From positions 1 to 49,437 of the forward strand of contig NZ_JAPSKN010000026.1 of NCBI RefSeq assembly GCF_031181705.1: DNA of 49,437 bases, given 5' to 3'. The notes beneath the pieces are model-generated. The model saw nothing but the letters and a program-made list of their open reading frames with translations. It did not search any database and was not told where the DNA came from. The stretch comes from Streptomyces sp. Its GTDB lineage: Bacteria; Actinomycetota; Actinomycetes; Streptomycetales; Streptomycetaceae. This document shows, one piece after another, positions 1 to 8,708 of the stretch. The position numbers were made by a program, and so were the translations under genes. Position 1 is the first letter of the stretch; each line of letters opens with the position of its first letter.

Positions 1-2
1 GC

Positions 3-434
3 TCAGGGCCACACCAGGCAATAAGCCTGATGCCCCGCCTCATGCAACCGGTGGCTGAAGTCCTGCCACTCGTGCAGCAGTTGGTACACGTTGAACGCGT
101 CCCGCGGTCCGCCGCGGTCCGGGACCGTCGACCAGATGAAGGCCGCCGCTCCGACCGCCTCCTCGCCGATGCCGCGCAGGGGGTCGACGACCGTCATGGG
201 GAGTTTGACGACGGCGTAGTCGGGGTGCAGGACGACCAGTTCCAGCGGCGGGACCTTGTGCAGGGGGACGCCCTCGATGCCCGTCAGGACCATCGCGGCC
301 ATGGTCTCCGGCTTGATCTTCGTGAACATCCCGTTCATGCCGAGCTCGTCGCCGCCGAGTTCCTCGGGACGCATCGAGATCGGGACGCGGGCCGCGGTGG
401 CGCCGTCGGGCGCGCCGAAGTACTTGTACGTCAC
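3..434 (-). CDS. Uncharacterised 143-residue protein
   Basis: I do not recognise the family. The predicted protein is soluble, without signal peptide or membrane segment, with an N-terminal TYKYFGAPDG stretch and a C-terminal part ending HRLHEAGHQAYCLVWP. The GTG start at 434 is chosen because it overlaps the stop of the small ORF upstream as GTGA, which suggests translational coupling. An alternative GTG lies at 440 and an ATG at 479. The reading frame continues open far upstream, but residues upstream of 440 are Arg/Gly-rich and look like an out-of-frame read. The stop is inside the window, so the gene is complete. That it is coding is fairly sure; function unknown. Confidence 0.6.
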   Translation of the reverse strand: MTYKYFGAPDGATAARVPISMRPEELGGDELGMNGMFTKIKPETMAAMVLTGIEGVPLHKVPPLELVVLHPDYAVVKLPMTVVDPLRGIGEEAVGAAAFIWSTVPDRGGPRDAFNVYQLLHEWQDFSHRLHEAGHQAYCLVWP

Positions 435-649
435 CCCCACCCGACCACCATTCCCGCTCCCGGCCCGAAGATCGCCCATTCGGCGTTCAGTACGTCCGTC
501 GAGGCGCTCCGGTTCACTCGGCCGACCCTGTGCCTGACGTGTCTCCTGCGTGTCCTCCGCTTCGCGCCGGTGCCTTCCCCGCCGGGCACGTCGAGGACCC
601 AGGTCATCAGTCCCCTCGCCCAGTCCGCCACCGCGATGCATATCTCCAC
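431..649 (-). CDS. Possible small ORF, 72 residues, coupled to the next gene
   Basis: A short reading frame beginning MEICIAVADWARG, with an Arg/His-rich middle and a hydrophobic Gly-rich end. Its TGA overlaps the GTG of the following gene (GTGA), the usual sign of translational coupling in Streptomyces. Third positions are mostly G or C, though with more A than the neighbours. No strong ribosome binding site precedes the GTG at 649; an internal ATG at 607 follows a GGGGA but at short spacing. No known domain is seen. It could be a spurious frame. Confidence 0.3.
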   Translation of the reverse strand: MEICIAVADWARGLMTWVLDVPGGEGTGAKRRTRRRHVRHRVGRVNRSASTDVLNAEWAIFGPGAGMVVGWG

Positions 650-947
650 CCGACTGCTTTTCTAGGACGCGTCGCCCCCGCCGCGCAACCCGATCATCGT
701 GTCAGTGACCTCCCCCACGGCCGCCCGCCGAAACGTGCGCTGAAACATCTGTCCGCAGGGATCTTCGCAGCCTCCGACCAGCCTGGGGCCGCTCGAGCTG
801 TGTGTATCAGGTCCCAGTCTCGCAGACGCCGGGAGCCGGGGGTCCGGTTGTCCCACGCCCGTGCCCGCGGCCCCCTGGCCTACCCTGAACAGGTCACTGG
901 CACCCGGAGCCCGACTACGTCGGAGAAGGTCGGAGAAGTCGCAGGTC
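650..947. other. Intergenic region before hemL
   Basis: About 300 bases between the divergent left-end ORFs and hemL. I see no convincing gene. The hemL ribosome binding site (GGAGAAG, about 9 bases before the ATG) lies at its right end. The hemL promoter is presumably here, but no clear -10/-35 pair stands out. Confidence 0.4.
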
Positions 948-2264
948 ATGAGCGAACTGTCATATCCGTATGAAGCACCGGCCTCGCAGGCTCTGTTCGA
1001 CCGCGCGGCCGCCGTCACGCCCGGCGGCGTGAACTCCCCGGTCCGGGCCTTCCGGGCCGTCGGCGGCACCCCCCGGTTCATGGTGTCCGGGTCGGGCCCG
1101 TATCTGACGGACGCCGACGGGCGGGAGTACGTGGACCTGGTGTGCTCCTGGGGTCCGATGATCCTCGGGCACGCGCACCCCGAGGTGATAGCCGCCGTGC
1201 AGGACGCCGTCGCCCGCGGCACGTCCTTCGGCACGCCCGGCGAGGGCGAGGTCGCGCTCGCCGAGGAGATGATCGCCCGGGTCGCGCCGCTGGAGCGGGT
1301 GCGGCTCGTGTCCAGCGGCACCGAGGCGACCATGTCGGCGATCCGGCTCGCGCGCGGGTTCACGCAGCGCACCAAGGTGATCAAGTTCGCCGGGTGCTAC
1401 CACGGCCACGTCGACTCGCTGCTCGCCGCGGCCGGCAGCGGCGTCGCCACCTTCGCGCTGCCCGACACCCCGGGCGTCACGGGCGCCCAGGCCGGCGACA
1501 CGATCGTCCTGCCCTACAACGACCTCGACGCCGTGCGCGAGGCCTTCCGGGCCCACCCCGGCGAGATCGCCTGCGTGATCACCGAGGCCTCCCCGGGCAA
1601 CATGGGCGTCGTACCGCCCGCCGAGGGGTTCAACCAGGGCCTGAAGGACCTCTGCTCGGACAACGGCGCCCTGTACATCTCCGACGAGGTGATGACCGGC
1701 TTCCGGACCAGCCGCGCGGGGTGGTTCGGGGTCGACGGCGTGGTCCCGGACCTGATGACCTTCGGCAAGGTGATGGGCGGCGGCTTCCCGGCCGCGGCCT
1801 TCGGCGGACGCGCGGACGTGATGGCGCACCTCGCCCCGGCCGGGCCCGTCTACCAGGCCGGCACCCTCTCCGGGAACCCGGTCGCCACCGCCGCCGGCCT
1901 CGCCCAGCTGCGGCTGCTCGACGACGCGGCGTACGCGAAGGTCGACGCCGTGTCGAAGCAGATCCAGGGCCTGGTCACCGAGGCCCTGGCCAAGGAGGGC
2001 GTCGCGCACCGGCTGCAGACCGCCTCCAACATGTTCTCGGTGTTCTTCACCGACCGGCCGGTGCGCGACTACGAGGACGCCAAGGCGCAGGAGTCCTTCC
2101 GCTTCACCGCGTTCTTCCACGCGATGCTCGCGCACGGCGTCTACCTGCCGCCGTCCTCCTTCGAGTCCTGGTTCGTGTCCACCGCGCACGACGAGCGGGC
2201 CCTGCAGAAGATCGCCGACGCCCTCCCGGCGGCGGCCCGCGCGGCGGCGGAGGCGACGGCATGA
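948..2264 (+). CDS. hemL: Glutamate-1-semialdehyde 2,1-aminomutase
   Basis: Converts glutamate-1-semialdehyde to 5-aminolevulinate, the second step of the C5 route to tetrapyrroles; cytosolic, PLP-dependent, normally a dimer. The 438-residue length matches the family. Visible signatures are the N-terminal [12 protein letters not shown], the [15 protein letters not shown] phosphate-binding stretch, the DEVMTGFR segment and the PLP lysine K274 in FGKVMGGG. The ATG at 948 follows a GGAGAAG ribosome binding site. The stop overlaps the next start as ATGA, so the two genes are translationally coupled. It works with hemA and hemB found 33-41 kb to the right. Confidence 0.96.
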   Translation: MSELSYPYEAPASQALFDRAAAVTPGGVNSPVRAFRAVGGTPRFMVSGSGPYLTDADGREYVDLVCSWGPMILGHAHPEVIAAVQDAVARGTSFGTPGEGEVALAEEMIARVAPLERVRLVSSGTEATMSAIRLARGFTQRTKVIKFAGCYHGHVDSLLAAAGSGVATFALPDTPGVTGAQAGDTIVLPYNDLDAVREAFRAHPGEIACVITEASPGNMGVVPPAEGFNQGLKDLCSDNGALYISDEVMTGFRTSRAGWFGVDGVVPDLMTFGKVMGGGFPAAAFGGRADVMAHLAPAGPVYQAGTLSGNPVATAAGLAQLRLLDDAAYAKVDAVSKQIQGLVTEALAKEGVAHRLQTASNMFSVFFTDRPVRDYEDAKAQESFRFTAFFHAMLAHGVYLPPSSFESWFVSTAHDERALQKIADALPAAARAAAEATA

Positions 2265-2983
2265 GCGACGTGACGAACCCCAACAGCGACAAGAGCAGCA
2301 GCAAGAGCGACCAGGACATCACCGTCGTCCATCTCATGCGGCACGGCGAGGTCGCCAACCCGGACGGCATCCTCTACGGCCGGCTGCCCGGCTACCACCT
2401 CTCCGACCTCGGCCGCCGCATGGCCGACCGGGTCGCCGAGCACCTGGCCCCGCGGGATGTGACGTACGTCGTCGCCTCGCCGCTGGAGCGCGCGCAGGAG
2501 ACGGCCGAGCCGATCGCCAAGGCGCACGGGCTGGACCTCGCGACGGACGAGCGGCTGATCGAGGCCGAGAACATCTTCCAGGGCAAGACGTTCGGCGTCG
2601 GGGACGGGGCGCTGCGCAGGCCCGGCAACTGGCGGCACCTGGTCAACCCGTTCCGGCCGTCCTGGGGCGAGCCGTACGTGGACCAGGTCGTGCGGATGAT
2701 GAGCGCGCTGGGGGCGGCGAAGGACAAGGCCCGCGGGCACGAGGCGGTCGTGGTCAGCCACCAGCTGCCCATCTGGATCGTGCGGTCCTACGTCGAGCGG
2801 CGGCGGCTGTGGCACGACCCGCGCAAGCGGCAGTGCACCCTCGCCTCGCTGACGACCTTCACGTACCGGGGCGACCGGATCGTCTCCGTCGGCTACAGCG
2901 AGCCGGCCCGCGACCTCGTCCCGGCGCATCTCCTCGCGGGCGCGAAGCCGGTGAAGGGCAAGGACAAGGCGTTCGGCGCCTAG
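2261..2983 (+). CDS. Histidine phosphatase (phosphoglycerate mutase-like) protein
   Basis: A 240-residue member of the histidine phosphatase superfamily. The catalytic RHGE is at residues 27-30 ([12 protein letters not shown]), the [12 protein letters not shown] block follows, and the second conserved His is in [10 protein letters not shown]. The Ser/Lys-rich first 18 residues are low complexity. Its substrate cannot be read from sequence; a glycolytic mutase role is unlikely, since such proteins usually act as broad phosphatases. The start overlaps the hemL stop (ATGA). The same gene between hemL and thioredoxin-like/ccd genes is, as I recall, seen in mycobacteria, which suggests a conserved but unexplained link to haem or cytochrome c assembly. 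Confidence 0.88.
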   Translation: MSDVTNPNSDKSSSKSDQDITVVHLMRHGEVANPDGILYGRLPGYHLSDLGRRMADRVAEHLAPRDVTYVVASPLERAQETAEPIAKAHGLDLATDERLIEAENIFQGKTFGVGDGALRRPGNWRHLVNPFRPSWGEPYVDQVVRMMSALGAAKDKARGHEAVVVSHQLPIWIVRSYVERRRLWHDPRKRQCTLASLTTFTYRGDRIVSVGYSEPARDLVPAHLLAGAKPVKGKDKAFGA

Positions 2984-3128
2984 GGTCTGCCGGCCCACGA
3001 CGGGCCTGACCCTTTCCGATCGCTTTTGACTCCTTCGTTACGGAATCTGCGCATTCAGACGGAACCTTCCCGACCGTCACGTCCTCTGACCGGGTGACCA
3101 CCAGAGAACGTGACGGATCGGGGAAGCA

Positions 3129-4421
3129 ATGCGCCCTTACTCCCGCAGGGGAATGCTCTCACTCGGCGCGGGAGCCGCCGCCGCTGTCTCGCTCGCCGGG
3201 TGCGCCGGCCTCACGGGGTCGGACGACGCGAGCCACGCCGACGGTTCCGGCGGTGACAGCGCGCAGGGCCGGCCGAAGCCCGGGCCCACCGCCCGCCCCA
3301 TCGGCGACGGCTCCACCGCCTACACCGGCAAGCAGCCCCACCAGCCCGCCGCGCCCGAGCCGCTGGAGCCGGGTCAGGCGCCCCCGCAGTTCGTCGTGTT
3401 CTCCTGGGACGGCGCCGGCGAGGTCGGCAACGGCCTCTTCCCGCGCTTCCTGGACCTGGCGAAGGAGCACGGCGCGAGCATGACCTTCTTCCTGTCCGGG
3501 CTGTACCTGCTGCCCGAGGCGAAGAAGCGCCTCTACGACCCGCCGAACAACCCGCGCGGCGCCTCCGACATCGGCTACCTCACCGACGCGCACATCAGGG
3601 ACACCCTGAAGAACGTCCGCCGCGCCTGGCTGGAGGGCCACGAGATCGGCACGCACTTCAACGGTCACTTCTGCGGCGAGTCCCGCGGCTCGGTCAAGAA
3701 CTGGACGTCGCGGCAGTGGCGCAGCGAGATCGACCAGGCGAAGTCGTTCGTGAAGCAGTGGCGCACCCACACCGGCTGGACGGACCTGCCGGCGCTGCCG
3801 TTCGACTACGACAAGGAACTCGTCGGCGGCCGGACGCCCTGTCTGCTCGGCCAGGACAACCTGCTCCCCGCCGCCCGCGCGCTCGGCTGGCGCTACGACG
3901 CCTCCTCCCCGGGCGGCCGCCAGGTGTGGCCGGTGAAGCGGCAGGGCATCTGGGACCTGCCGCTGCAGCAGATACCCTTCCCCGGCCGCCGCTTCGAGGT
4001 CCTCTCCATGGACTACAACATGCTGGCCAACCAGTCCCTGAACTCCACGAAGGCCCCCGCGCACAACTACCCCCGCTGGCGCGAGCAGGCGGCCCAGGCT
4101 TACATCCAGGGATTCAAGCGGGCATACGAGACGAACCGGGCGCCGCTGTTCATCGGCAACCACTTCGAGCAGTGGAACGGCGGCATCTACATGGACGCCG
4201 TCGAGGAGGCCTTCAGGTACATCGCGCGCGAGAAGGACAAGGGCGGGGATGTGCGCCTGGTCTCTTTCCGGCAGTACGTCGACTGGATGGACGCGCAGCG
4301 GCCCGAGGTGCTGGCGAAGCTGCGGACCCTCGACGTCGGGCAGCAGCCGGCGGGCGGCTGGCGGGAGTTCCTGGGGGCCACCCCCACGGGCTCGGGTTCG
4401 CCCTCCTCCAACGCCGCCTGA
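3129..4421 (+). CDS. Polysaccharide deacetylase-like lipoprotein, probable Tat export
   Basis: A 430-residue exported protein. The signal sequence has twin arginines (SRRGMLSLG, R6-R7) and a lipobox LAGC with C25, so it is probably a Tat-exported lipoprotein. A Pro/Gly-rich linker (about 30-80) precedes a domain starting QFVVFSWDGAGE, followed by ASMTFFLSGLYLLP and HEIGTHFNGHFCG, typical of the polysaccharide deacetylase/NodB-like barrel: the SWDG aspartate and the HEIGTHFNGH histidines fit the metal site. The exact substrate is unknown; cell-wall or secreted polysaccharide is the usual target. The ATG follows GGGGAAG. It interrupts an otherwise cytochrome c-related cluster. Confidence 0.82.
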   Translation: MRPYSRRGMLSLGAGAAAAVSLAGCAGLTGSDDASHADGSGGDSAQGRPKPGPTARPIGDGSTAYTGKQPHQPAAPEPLEPGQAPPQFVVFSWDGAGEVGNGLFPRFLDLAKEHGASMTFFLSGLYLLPEAKKRLYDPPNNPRGASDIGYLTDAHIRDTLKNVRRAWLEGHEIGTHFNGHFCGESRGSVKNWTSRQWRSEIDQAKSFVKQWRTHTGWTDLPALPFDYDKELVGGRTPCLLGQDNLLPAARALGWRYDASSPGGRQVWPVKRQGIWDLPLQQIPFPGRRFEVLSMDYNMLANQSLNSTKAPAHNYPRWREQAAQAYIQGFKRAYETNRAPLFIGNHFEQWNGGIYMDAVEEAFRYIAREKDKGGDVRLVSFRQYVDWMDAQRPEVLAKLRTLDVGQQPAGGWREFLGATPTGSGSPSSNAA

Positions 4422-4487
4422 AATGCGGTTTTCCGCCCGCAAGGGGGGTGGGCGAGATCCCCGGAACGGACATGCGAAACTTTTCAC

Positions 4488-5111
4488 ATGAGTGCCGCCA
4501 GCCGCGCCCCCCAGCGCTCGACCCGCACCCGCAGCCGCGCCGCCCTGCTCACCGCCGGTGCCGCGGCCGCCGCGCTGACCCTGTCCGCGTGCAGCTCCGG
4601 CGGGACGTCGGGCGGGGGCGGTGACACCAACTTCGTCCTGGGCAAGGACGGCATCGCCACGGCCGACAAGGGCGAGCGCGCGGACGCCCCGGACCTGTCC
4701 GGCAAGACCGTCGACGGCAAGCAGCTGGACGTCGACGACTACAAGGGCAAGGTCGTCGTCGTCAACGTCTGGGGCTCCTGGTGCCCGCCCTGCCGCGCCG
4801 AGGCCCCCGGCTTCCAGAAGGTCTCCCAGGACCTGAAGGACGAGGGCGTGCAGTTCGTCGGCATCAACACCCGCGACACCAGCACCGGCCCGGCCCTCGC
4901 CTTCGAGAAGGCCTACGGGGTGACGTACCCGAGCCTGTACGACCCGACGGGCAAGCTGATGCTCCGGTTCGAGCGCGGCACCCTCAACCCGCAGGCGATC
5001 CCCTCCACCCTCGTCTTCGACCGGGAGGGCCGGATCGCCGCCCGCTCCCTCCAGGCGCTGAGCGAGGAGAAGCTGCGCAAGATGATCGCCCCGGTCCTCG
5101 CGGAGAAGTGA
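4488..5111 (+). CDS. resA: ResA-like thiol-disulfide reductase, lipoprotein
   Basis: A thioredoxin-fold protein of 207 residues on the outer face of the membrane, expected to reduce apocytochrome c cysteines before haem attachment. It has a lipoprotein signal (LTLSAC, C35), a Gly-rich linker, and the active site WGSWCPPCRAEAP with C99 and C102; the cis-Pro loop is in AIPSTLVFDREG. No Shine-Dalgarno sequence is visible before the ATG, so the mRNA might be leaderless or the start weak. The ccdA start lies one base after the stop, placing it first in the system II operon resA-ccdA-resB-ccsB. Confidence 0.92.
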   Translation: MSAASRAPQRSTRTRSRAALLTAGAAAAALTLSACSSGGTSGGGGDTNFVLGKDGIATADKGERADAPDLSGKTVDGKQLDVDDYKGKVVVVNVWGSWCPPCRAEAPGFQKVSQDLKDEGVQFVGINTRDTSTGPALAFEKAYGVTYPSLYDPTGKLMLRFERGTLNPQAIPSTLVFDREGRIAARSLQALSEEKLRKMIAPVLAEK

Positions 5112-5112
5112 C

Positions 5113-5886
5113 GTGACCTCCGCAGTCACCACGCTCGCGGCGACGGGCTACAACGGCACGGTGCTCAACGGCGCCCTGCTGGCGGCCCTGCCCATCGCGC
5201 TGCTCGGCGGTCTCGTCTCCTTCTTCTCCCCGTGCGTCCTGCCGCTCGTCCCCGGCTACCTCTCCTACGTGACCGGCGTCACGGGCACCGACCTGGCCGA
5301 GGCCCGGCGCGGCCGGATGGTCGCCGGCGCCTCCCTGTTCGTGCTCGGCTTCACGGCCGTGTTCGTCTCCTCCGGGGCGCTGTTCGGCTACTTCGGCGAC
5401 ACGCTCCAGGCCAACCGGGGCGTGCTGTCCAAGGTCCTCGGCGGGCTCATGATCCTCATGGGCGTGTTCTTCATGGGGCTGATGCCCTGGATGACCCAGC
5501 GCGAGTTCCGCCTCCACAAGCGGCCGGTGACCGGCCTGGTCGGGGCGCCGCTGCTGGGCGCGCTGTTCGGCATCGGCTGGACGCCCTGCATCGGCCCCAC
5601 CCTCGCCTCCGTGCTGGCGCTCTCCTCCAACCAGGGCAGCGCGGGGCGCGGCGCCATACTGACGGTGGCGTACTGCCTCGGTCTCGGGGTGCCCTTCGTG
5701 CTTGCCGCGGTCGCCTTCCGCAAGGCGCTGGGCGCCTTCGGCTGGGTCAAGCGCCACTACGTCTGGGTGATGCGCATCGGCGGCAGCATGATGATCATCA
5801 CCGGTCTGCTGCTGCTGACCGGCGCCTGGGACCGCATCGTGCAGGAGATGCAGACCTGGTCCAACGGCTTCACTGTGGGGATCTGA
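5113..5886 (+). CDS. ccdA: Cytochrome c biogenesis protein CcdA
   Basis: A 257-residue polytopic membrane protein (about six hydrophobic segments) that passes electrons from cytoplasmic thioredoxin to extracytoplasmic ResA. The conserved cysteines are in FFSPCVLPLVPGY (C41) and GWTPCIGPTLA (C159). The GTG start lies one base after the resA stop, so translation is coupled. Length and signatures match CcdA/DsbD-beta family proteins. The downstream resB start is only three bases away. Confidence 0.95.
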   Translation: MTSAVTTLAATGYNGTVLNGALLAALPIALLGGLVSFFSPCVLPLVPGYLSYVTGVTGTDLAEARRGRMVAGASLFVLGFTAVFVSSGALFGYFGDTLQANRGVLSKVLGGLMILMGVFFMGLMPWMTQREFRLHKRPVTGLVGAPLLGALFGIGWTPCIGPTLASVLALSSNQGSAGRGAILTVAYCLGLGVPFVLAAVAFRKALGAFGWVKRHYVWVMRIGGSMMIITGLLLLTGAWDRIVQEMQTWSNGFTVGI

Positions 5887-5889
5887 CCG

Positions 5890-7620
5890 ATGAGCAAGAC
5901 CAGCACCACCGACCCGGCCCCCGCCGGCGGCCCCGAGGACACCGACCTCGGCGACGCCGGAGCCCAGCTGTCCACCGCGCCGAAGGAGGAGTCGCCCAGC
6001 CTGCCCTCCCTCGGGGTCGTCGGCTGGGCCCGCTGGTTCTGGCGGCAGCTCACCTCCATGCGGGTCGCGCTGCTGCTGCTGTTGCTGCTGTCGCTGGGCG
6101 CGATCCCCGGCTCGCTGATCCCGCAGACCGGCATCGACGCCACCAAGGTCGCCGAGTTCCGCGAGAAGAACCCCACCCTCGGTGACGTCTACGACAAGCT
6201 CGGGCTGTTCCACGTCTACAGCTCGGTGTGGTTCTCCGCTATCTACATCCTGCTGTTCGTCTCGCTCATCGGCTGCATCGTGCCCCGCACCTGGCAGTTC
6301 GTCGGCCAGCTGCGCGGCCGCCCGCCGGGCGCGCCCAGGCGGCTGACCCGGCTGCCCGCCCACACCACATGGCGCACCACGGCCGAACCCGAGCAGGTCC
6401 GCGCCGCCGCGCTCGCCCTGCTGAAGAAGCGCCGCTTCCGCGCGCACCTCGCCGGTGACGCGGTCGCCGCCGAGAAGGGCTACCTGCGCGAGGTCGGCAA
6501 CCTCGTCTTCCACCTCGCCCTGATCGTGATGCTGATCGCCTTCGCCTGGGGCCAGCTGTTCAAGGCCGAGGGCTTCAAGCTGGTCGTCGAGGGCGACGGC
6601 TTCTCCAACACCCTCACCCAGTACGACGACTTCAAGTCCGGCAACCTCTTCACCCAGGACGACCTGAACCCCTTCAGCTTCCGCCTGAAGGACTTCGAGG
6701 GCACCTACGAGATGAGCGGCCCCAACCGGGGGACCCCGCGCACGTACCAGGCGACCGTCGACTACAGCGAGGGCGCCTACGGCAAGGACCGGCACAAGAC
6801 CATCAAGGTCAACGAGCCGCTCACCATCGGCGACACCAAGGTCTACCTCGCCGCCCACGGCTACGCCCCGGTCGTCACCGTCCGCGACGGCAAGGGCCGC
6901 GTCGTCTACCGCGACGCCGTGCCGCTGCTGCCGCTGGACGGCTTCGCGACCTCCTCCGGCGCCATCAAGGTCATGGACGGCTACCGCAACGCCAAGGGCG
7001 AGAAGGAACAGCTCGGCTTCCAGGCGTTCTTCGTGCCCACCTACAACGGCGGCGCGATGGTCTCCCAGTTCCCGGCACTGATGAGCCCGGTGCTCGCGCT
7101 GAACGCGTACCACGGCGACCTGGGCGTCGACTCGGGCCTGCCGCAGAGCGTGTACCAGCTCGACAAGAAGAACATGAAGGAGTTCAAGAACTCCGAGGGC
7201 GAGTTGCTGAAGAAGCTGCTCAAGCCCGGCCAGACCATGCAGCTGCCGAACGGCGCCGGCTCGATCACCTTCGAGAAGGACGTCAAGGAGTGGGCGCAGT
7301 TCCAGATCACCCAGCAGCCCGCCAGCGGCTGGGCCCTGGGCGGCGCCGTCGCCGCGATCTTCGGACTGGCCGGCTCGCTGTTCATCCAGCGCCGCCGCGT
7401 CTGGGTCCGCGCGGTCCGGGGCGCCGACGGCGTCACCGTCGTCGAGATGGCCGGCCTCGGCCGCAGCGAGTCCGCGAAGGTCCCCGAGGAACTGGGGGAC
7501 CTCGCCGGGACCCTGTACGACCAGGCGCCCGCAGCGCCCGACCCCGCAGATTCCCCCGACCCCGACCAGGAGCCGGGCACCACGACCCCCGTACCTGCCG
7601 AAGGGGCTGAGAAGCAGTGA
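5890..7620 (+). CDS. resB: Cytochrome c biogenesis protein ResB (Ccs1)
   Basis: A 576-residue membrane protein of the system II haem delivery and ligation complex, partner of CcsB. Three transmembrane segments lie in the N-terminal third (around [36 protein letters not shown] and VFHLALIVMLIAFAWG), then a large extracytoplasmic domain (about 230-475) and a last transmembrane helix near ALGGAVAAIFGLAGS. The acidic, Pro-rich N- and C-terminal tails are cytoplasmic and low complexity. Its stop overlaps the ccsB start as GTGA. Confidence 0.95.
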   Translation: MSKTSTTDPAPAGGPEDTDLGDAGAQLSTAPKEESPSLPSLGVVGWARWFWRQLTSMRVALLLLLLLSLGAIPGSLIPQTGIDATKVAEFREKNPTLGDVYDKLGLFHVYSSVWFSAIYILLFVSLIGCIVPRTWQFVGQLRGRPPGAPRRLTRLPAHTTWRTTAEPEQVRAAALALLKKRRFRAHLAGDAVAAEKGYLREVGNLVFHLALIVMLIAFAWGQLFKAEGFKLVVEGDGFSNTLTQYDDFKSGNLFTQDDLNPFSFRLKDFEGTYEMSGPNRGTPRTYQATVDYSEGAYGKDRHKTIKVNEPLTIGDTKVYLAAHGYAPVVTVRDGKGRVVYRDAVPLLPLDGFATSSGAIKVMDGYRNAKGEKEQLGFQAFFVPTYNGGAMVSQFPALMSPVLALNAYHGDLGVDSGLPQSVYQLDKKNMKEFKNSEGELLKKLLKPGQTMQLPNGAGSITFEKDVKEWAQFQITQQPASGWALGGAVAAIFGLAGSLFIQRRRVWVRAVRGADGVTVVEMAGLGRSESAKVPEELGDLAGTLYDQAPAAPDPADSPDPDQEPGTTTPVPAEGAEKQ

Positions 7621-8696
7621 CGCTCGCCGCCGCGACGAACGAGAACCTCGCCAACATCAGCAACACGCTGATCTACTCCGCGATGGCCGTCTACACCCTG
7701 GCCTTCTTCGCGTACATCGCCGAATGGCTCTTCGGCAGCCGCAGCAAGGTCGCCCGCACCGCGGCCGCGCTCACGGCGACGCCCGCGGCGAAGAAGGCGC
7801 CCGCCGTCACGGTCAGCCAGGCGGGAGGCACCGCCGTCCTGGAGCGCCCGAAGGTCACCGTGCGGGCCGCGGCCGGCCAGCGGGACGTGCCGGACGGCCC
7901 GGGGGCGCACGGCGGTGACGAGCAGGGCGACCTGTACGGCCGGATCGCCATCTCCCTCACCGTGGTCGCGTTCCTCGTCGAGCTCGGCGGCGTCATCGCC
8001 CGCGCGGCCTCGGTGGAGCGGGCCCCGTGGGGCAACATGTACGAGTTCAACATCACGTTCTCCACGGTCGCCGTCGGCGTGTACCTCGGCCTGCTGGCGC
8101 TGAAGAAGAACGTCCGCTGGCTCGGCCTGTTCCTGACCACCACCGTCCTGCTGGACCTGGGCCTCGCCGTCACGGTCCTGTACACGGCGAGCGACCAGCT
8201 GGTCCCGGCCCTGCACTCGTACTGGCTGTACATCCACGTCTCCACCGCGATCTTCTGCGGCGCGGTCTTCTACGTGGGCGCGGTCGGCACGATCCTGTAC
8301 CTGTTCAAGGACTCCTACGAGAACAAGCTCGCCAGCGGCGGCCGTCCCGGCACCTTCGCGACCTCCGTGCTGGAGCGGCTGCCCTCCGCCGCCTCCCTGG
8401 ACAAGTTCTCGTACCGCGTCAACGCCGCCGTCTTCCCGCTGTGGACCTTCACGATCATCGCGGGCGCGATCTGGGCGGGCGACGCCTGGGGCCGCTACTG
8501 GGGCTGGGACCCCAAGGAGACCTGGTCCTTCATCACCTGGGTCGCCTACGCCGGTTACCTGCACGCCCGCGCCACGGCCGGCTGGAAGGGCCGCAAGGCC
8601 GCCTACCTGGCCCTGCTCGCCTTCGCCTGCTGGCTGTTCAACTACTACGGCGTGAACATGTTCGTGTCCGGCCTGCACTCGTACGCGGGCGTGTAG
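7617..8696 (+). CDS. ccsB: Cytochrome c biogenesis protein CcsB/CcsA
   Basis: A 359-residue polytopic membrane protein, the haem-handling half of the system II cytochrome c synthase. The Trp-rich haem-binding motif WGWDPKETW begins at W295 and conserved His residues flank it (LHSYWLYIHV and a C-terminal SGLHSYAG). An Ala-rich cytoplasmic loop (about 45-100) separates the first helix from the rest. GTG start, four-base overlap with resB, last gene of the forward run; the next gene is convergent 12 bases away with no obvious terminator between them. Confidence 0.95.
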   Translation: MTLAAATNENLANISNTLIYSAMAVYTLAFFAYIAEWLFGSRSKVARTAAALTATPAAKKAPAVTVSQAGGTAVLERPKVTVRAAAGQRDVPDGPGAHGGDEQGDLYGRIAISLTVVAFLVELGGVIARAASVERAPWGNMYEFNITFSTVAVGVYLGLLALKKNVRWLGLFLTTTVLLDLGLAVTVLYTASDQLVPALHSYWLYIHVSTAIFCGAVFYVGAVGTILYLFKDSYENKLASGGRPGTFATSVLERLPSAASLDKFSYRVNAAVFPLWTFTIIAGAIWAGDAWGRYWGWDPKETWSFITWVAYAGYLHARATAGWKGRKAAYLALLAFACWLFNYYGVNMFVSGLHSYAGV

Positions 8697-8708
8697 CCCG
8701 GGGGCGGC

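Noticed and set aside
960..2189. Long reverse-strand frames opposite hemL and many other genes
   Set aside because: Typical high-GC shadow frames: Arg/Gly/His-rich products with no domain, fully explained by the real gene on the other strand.
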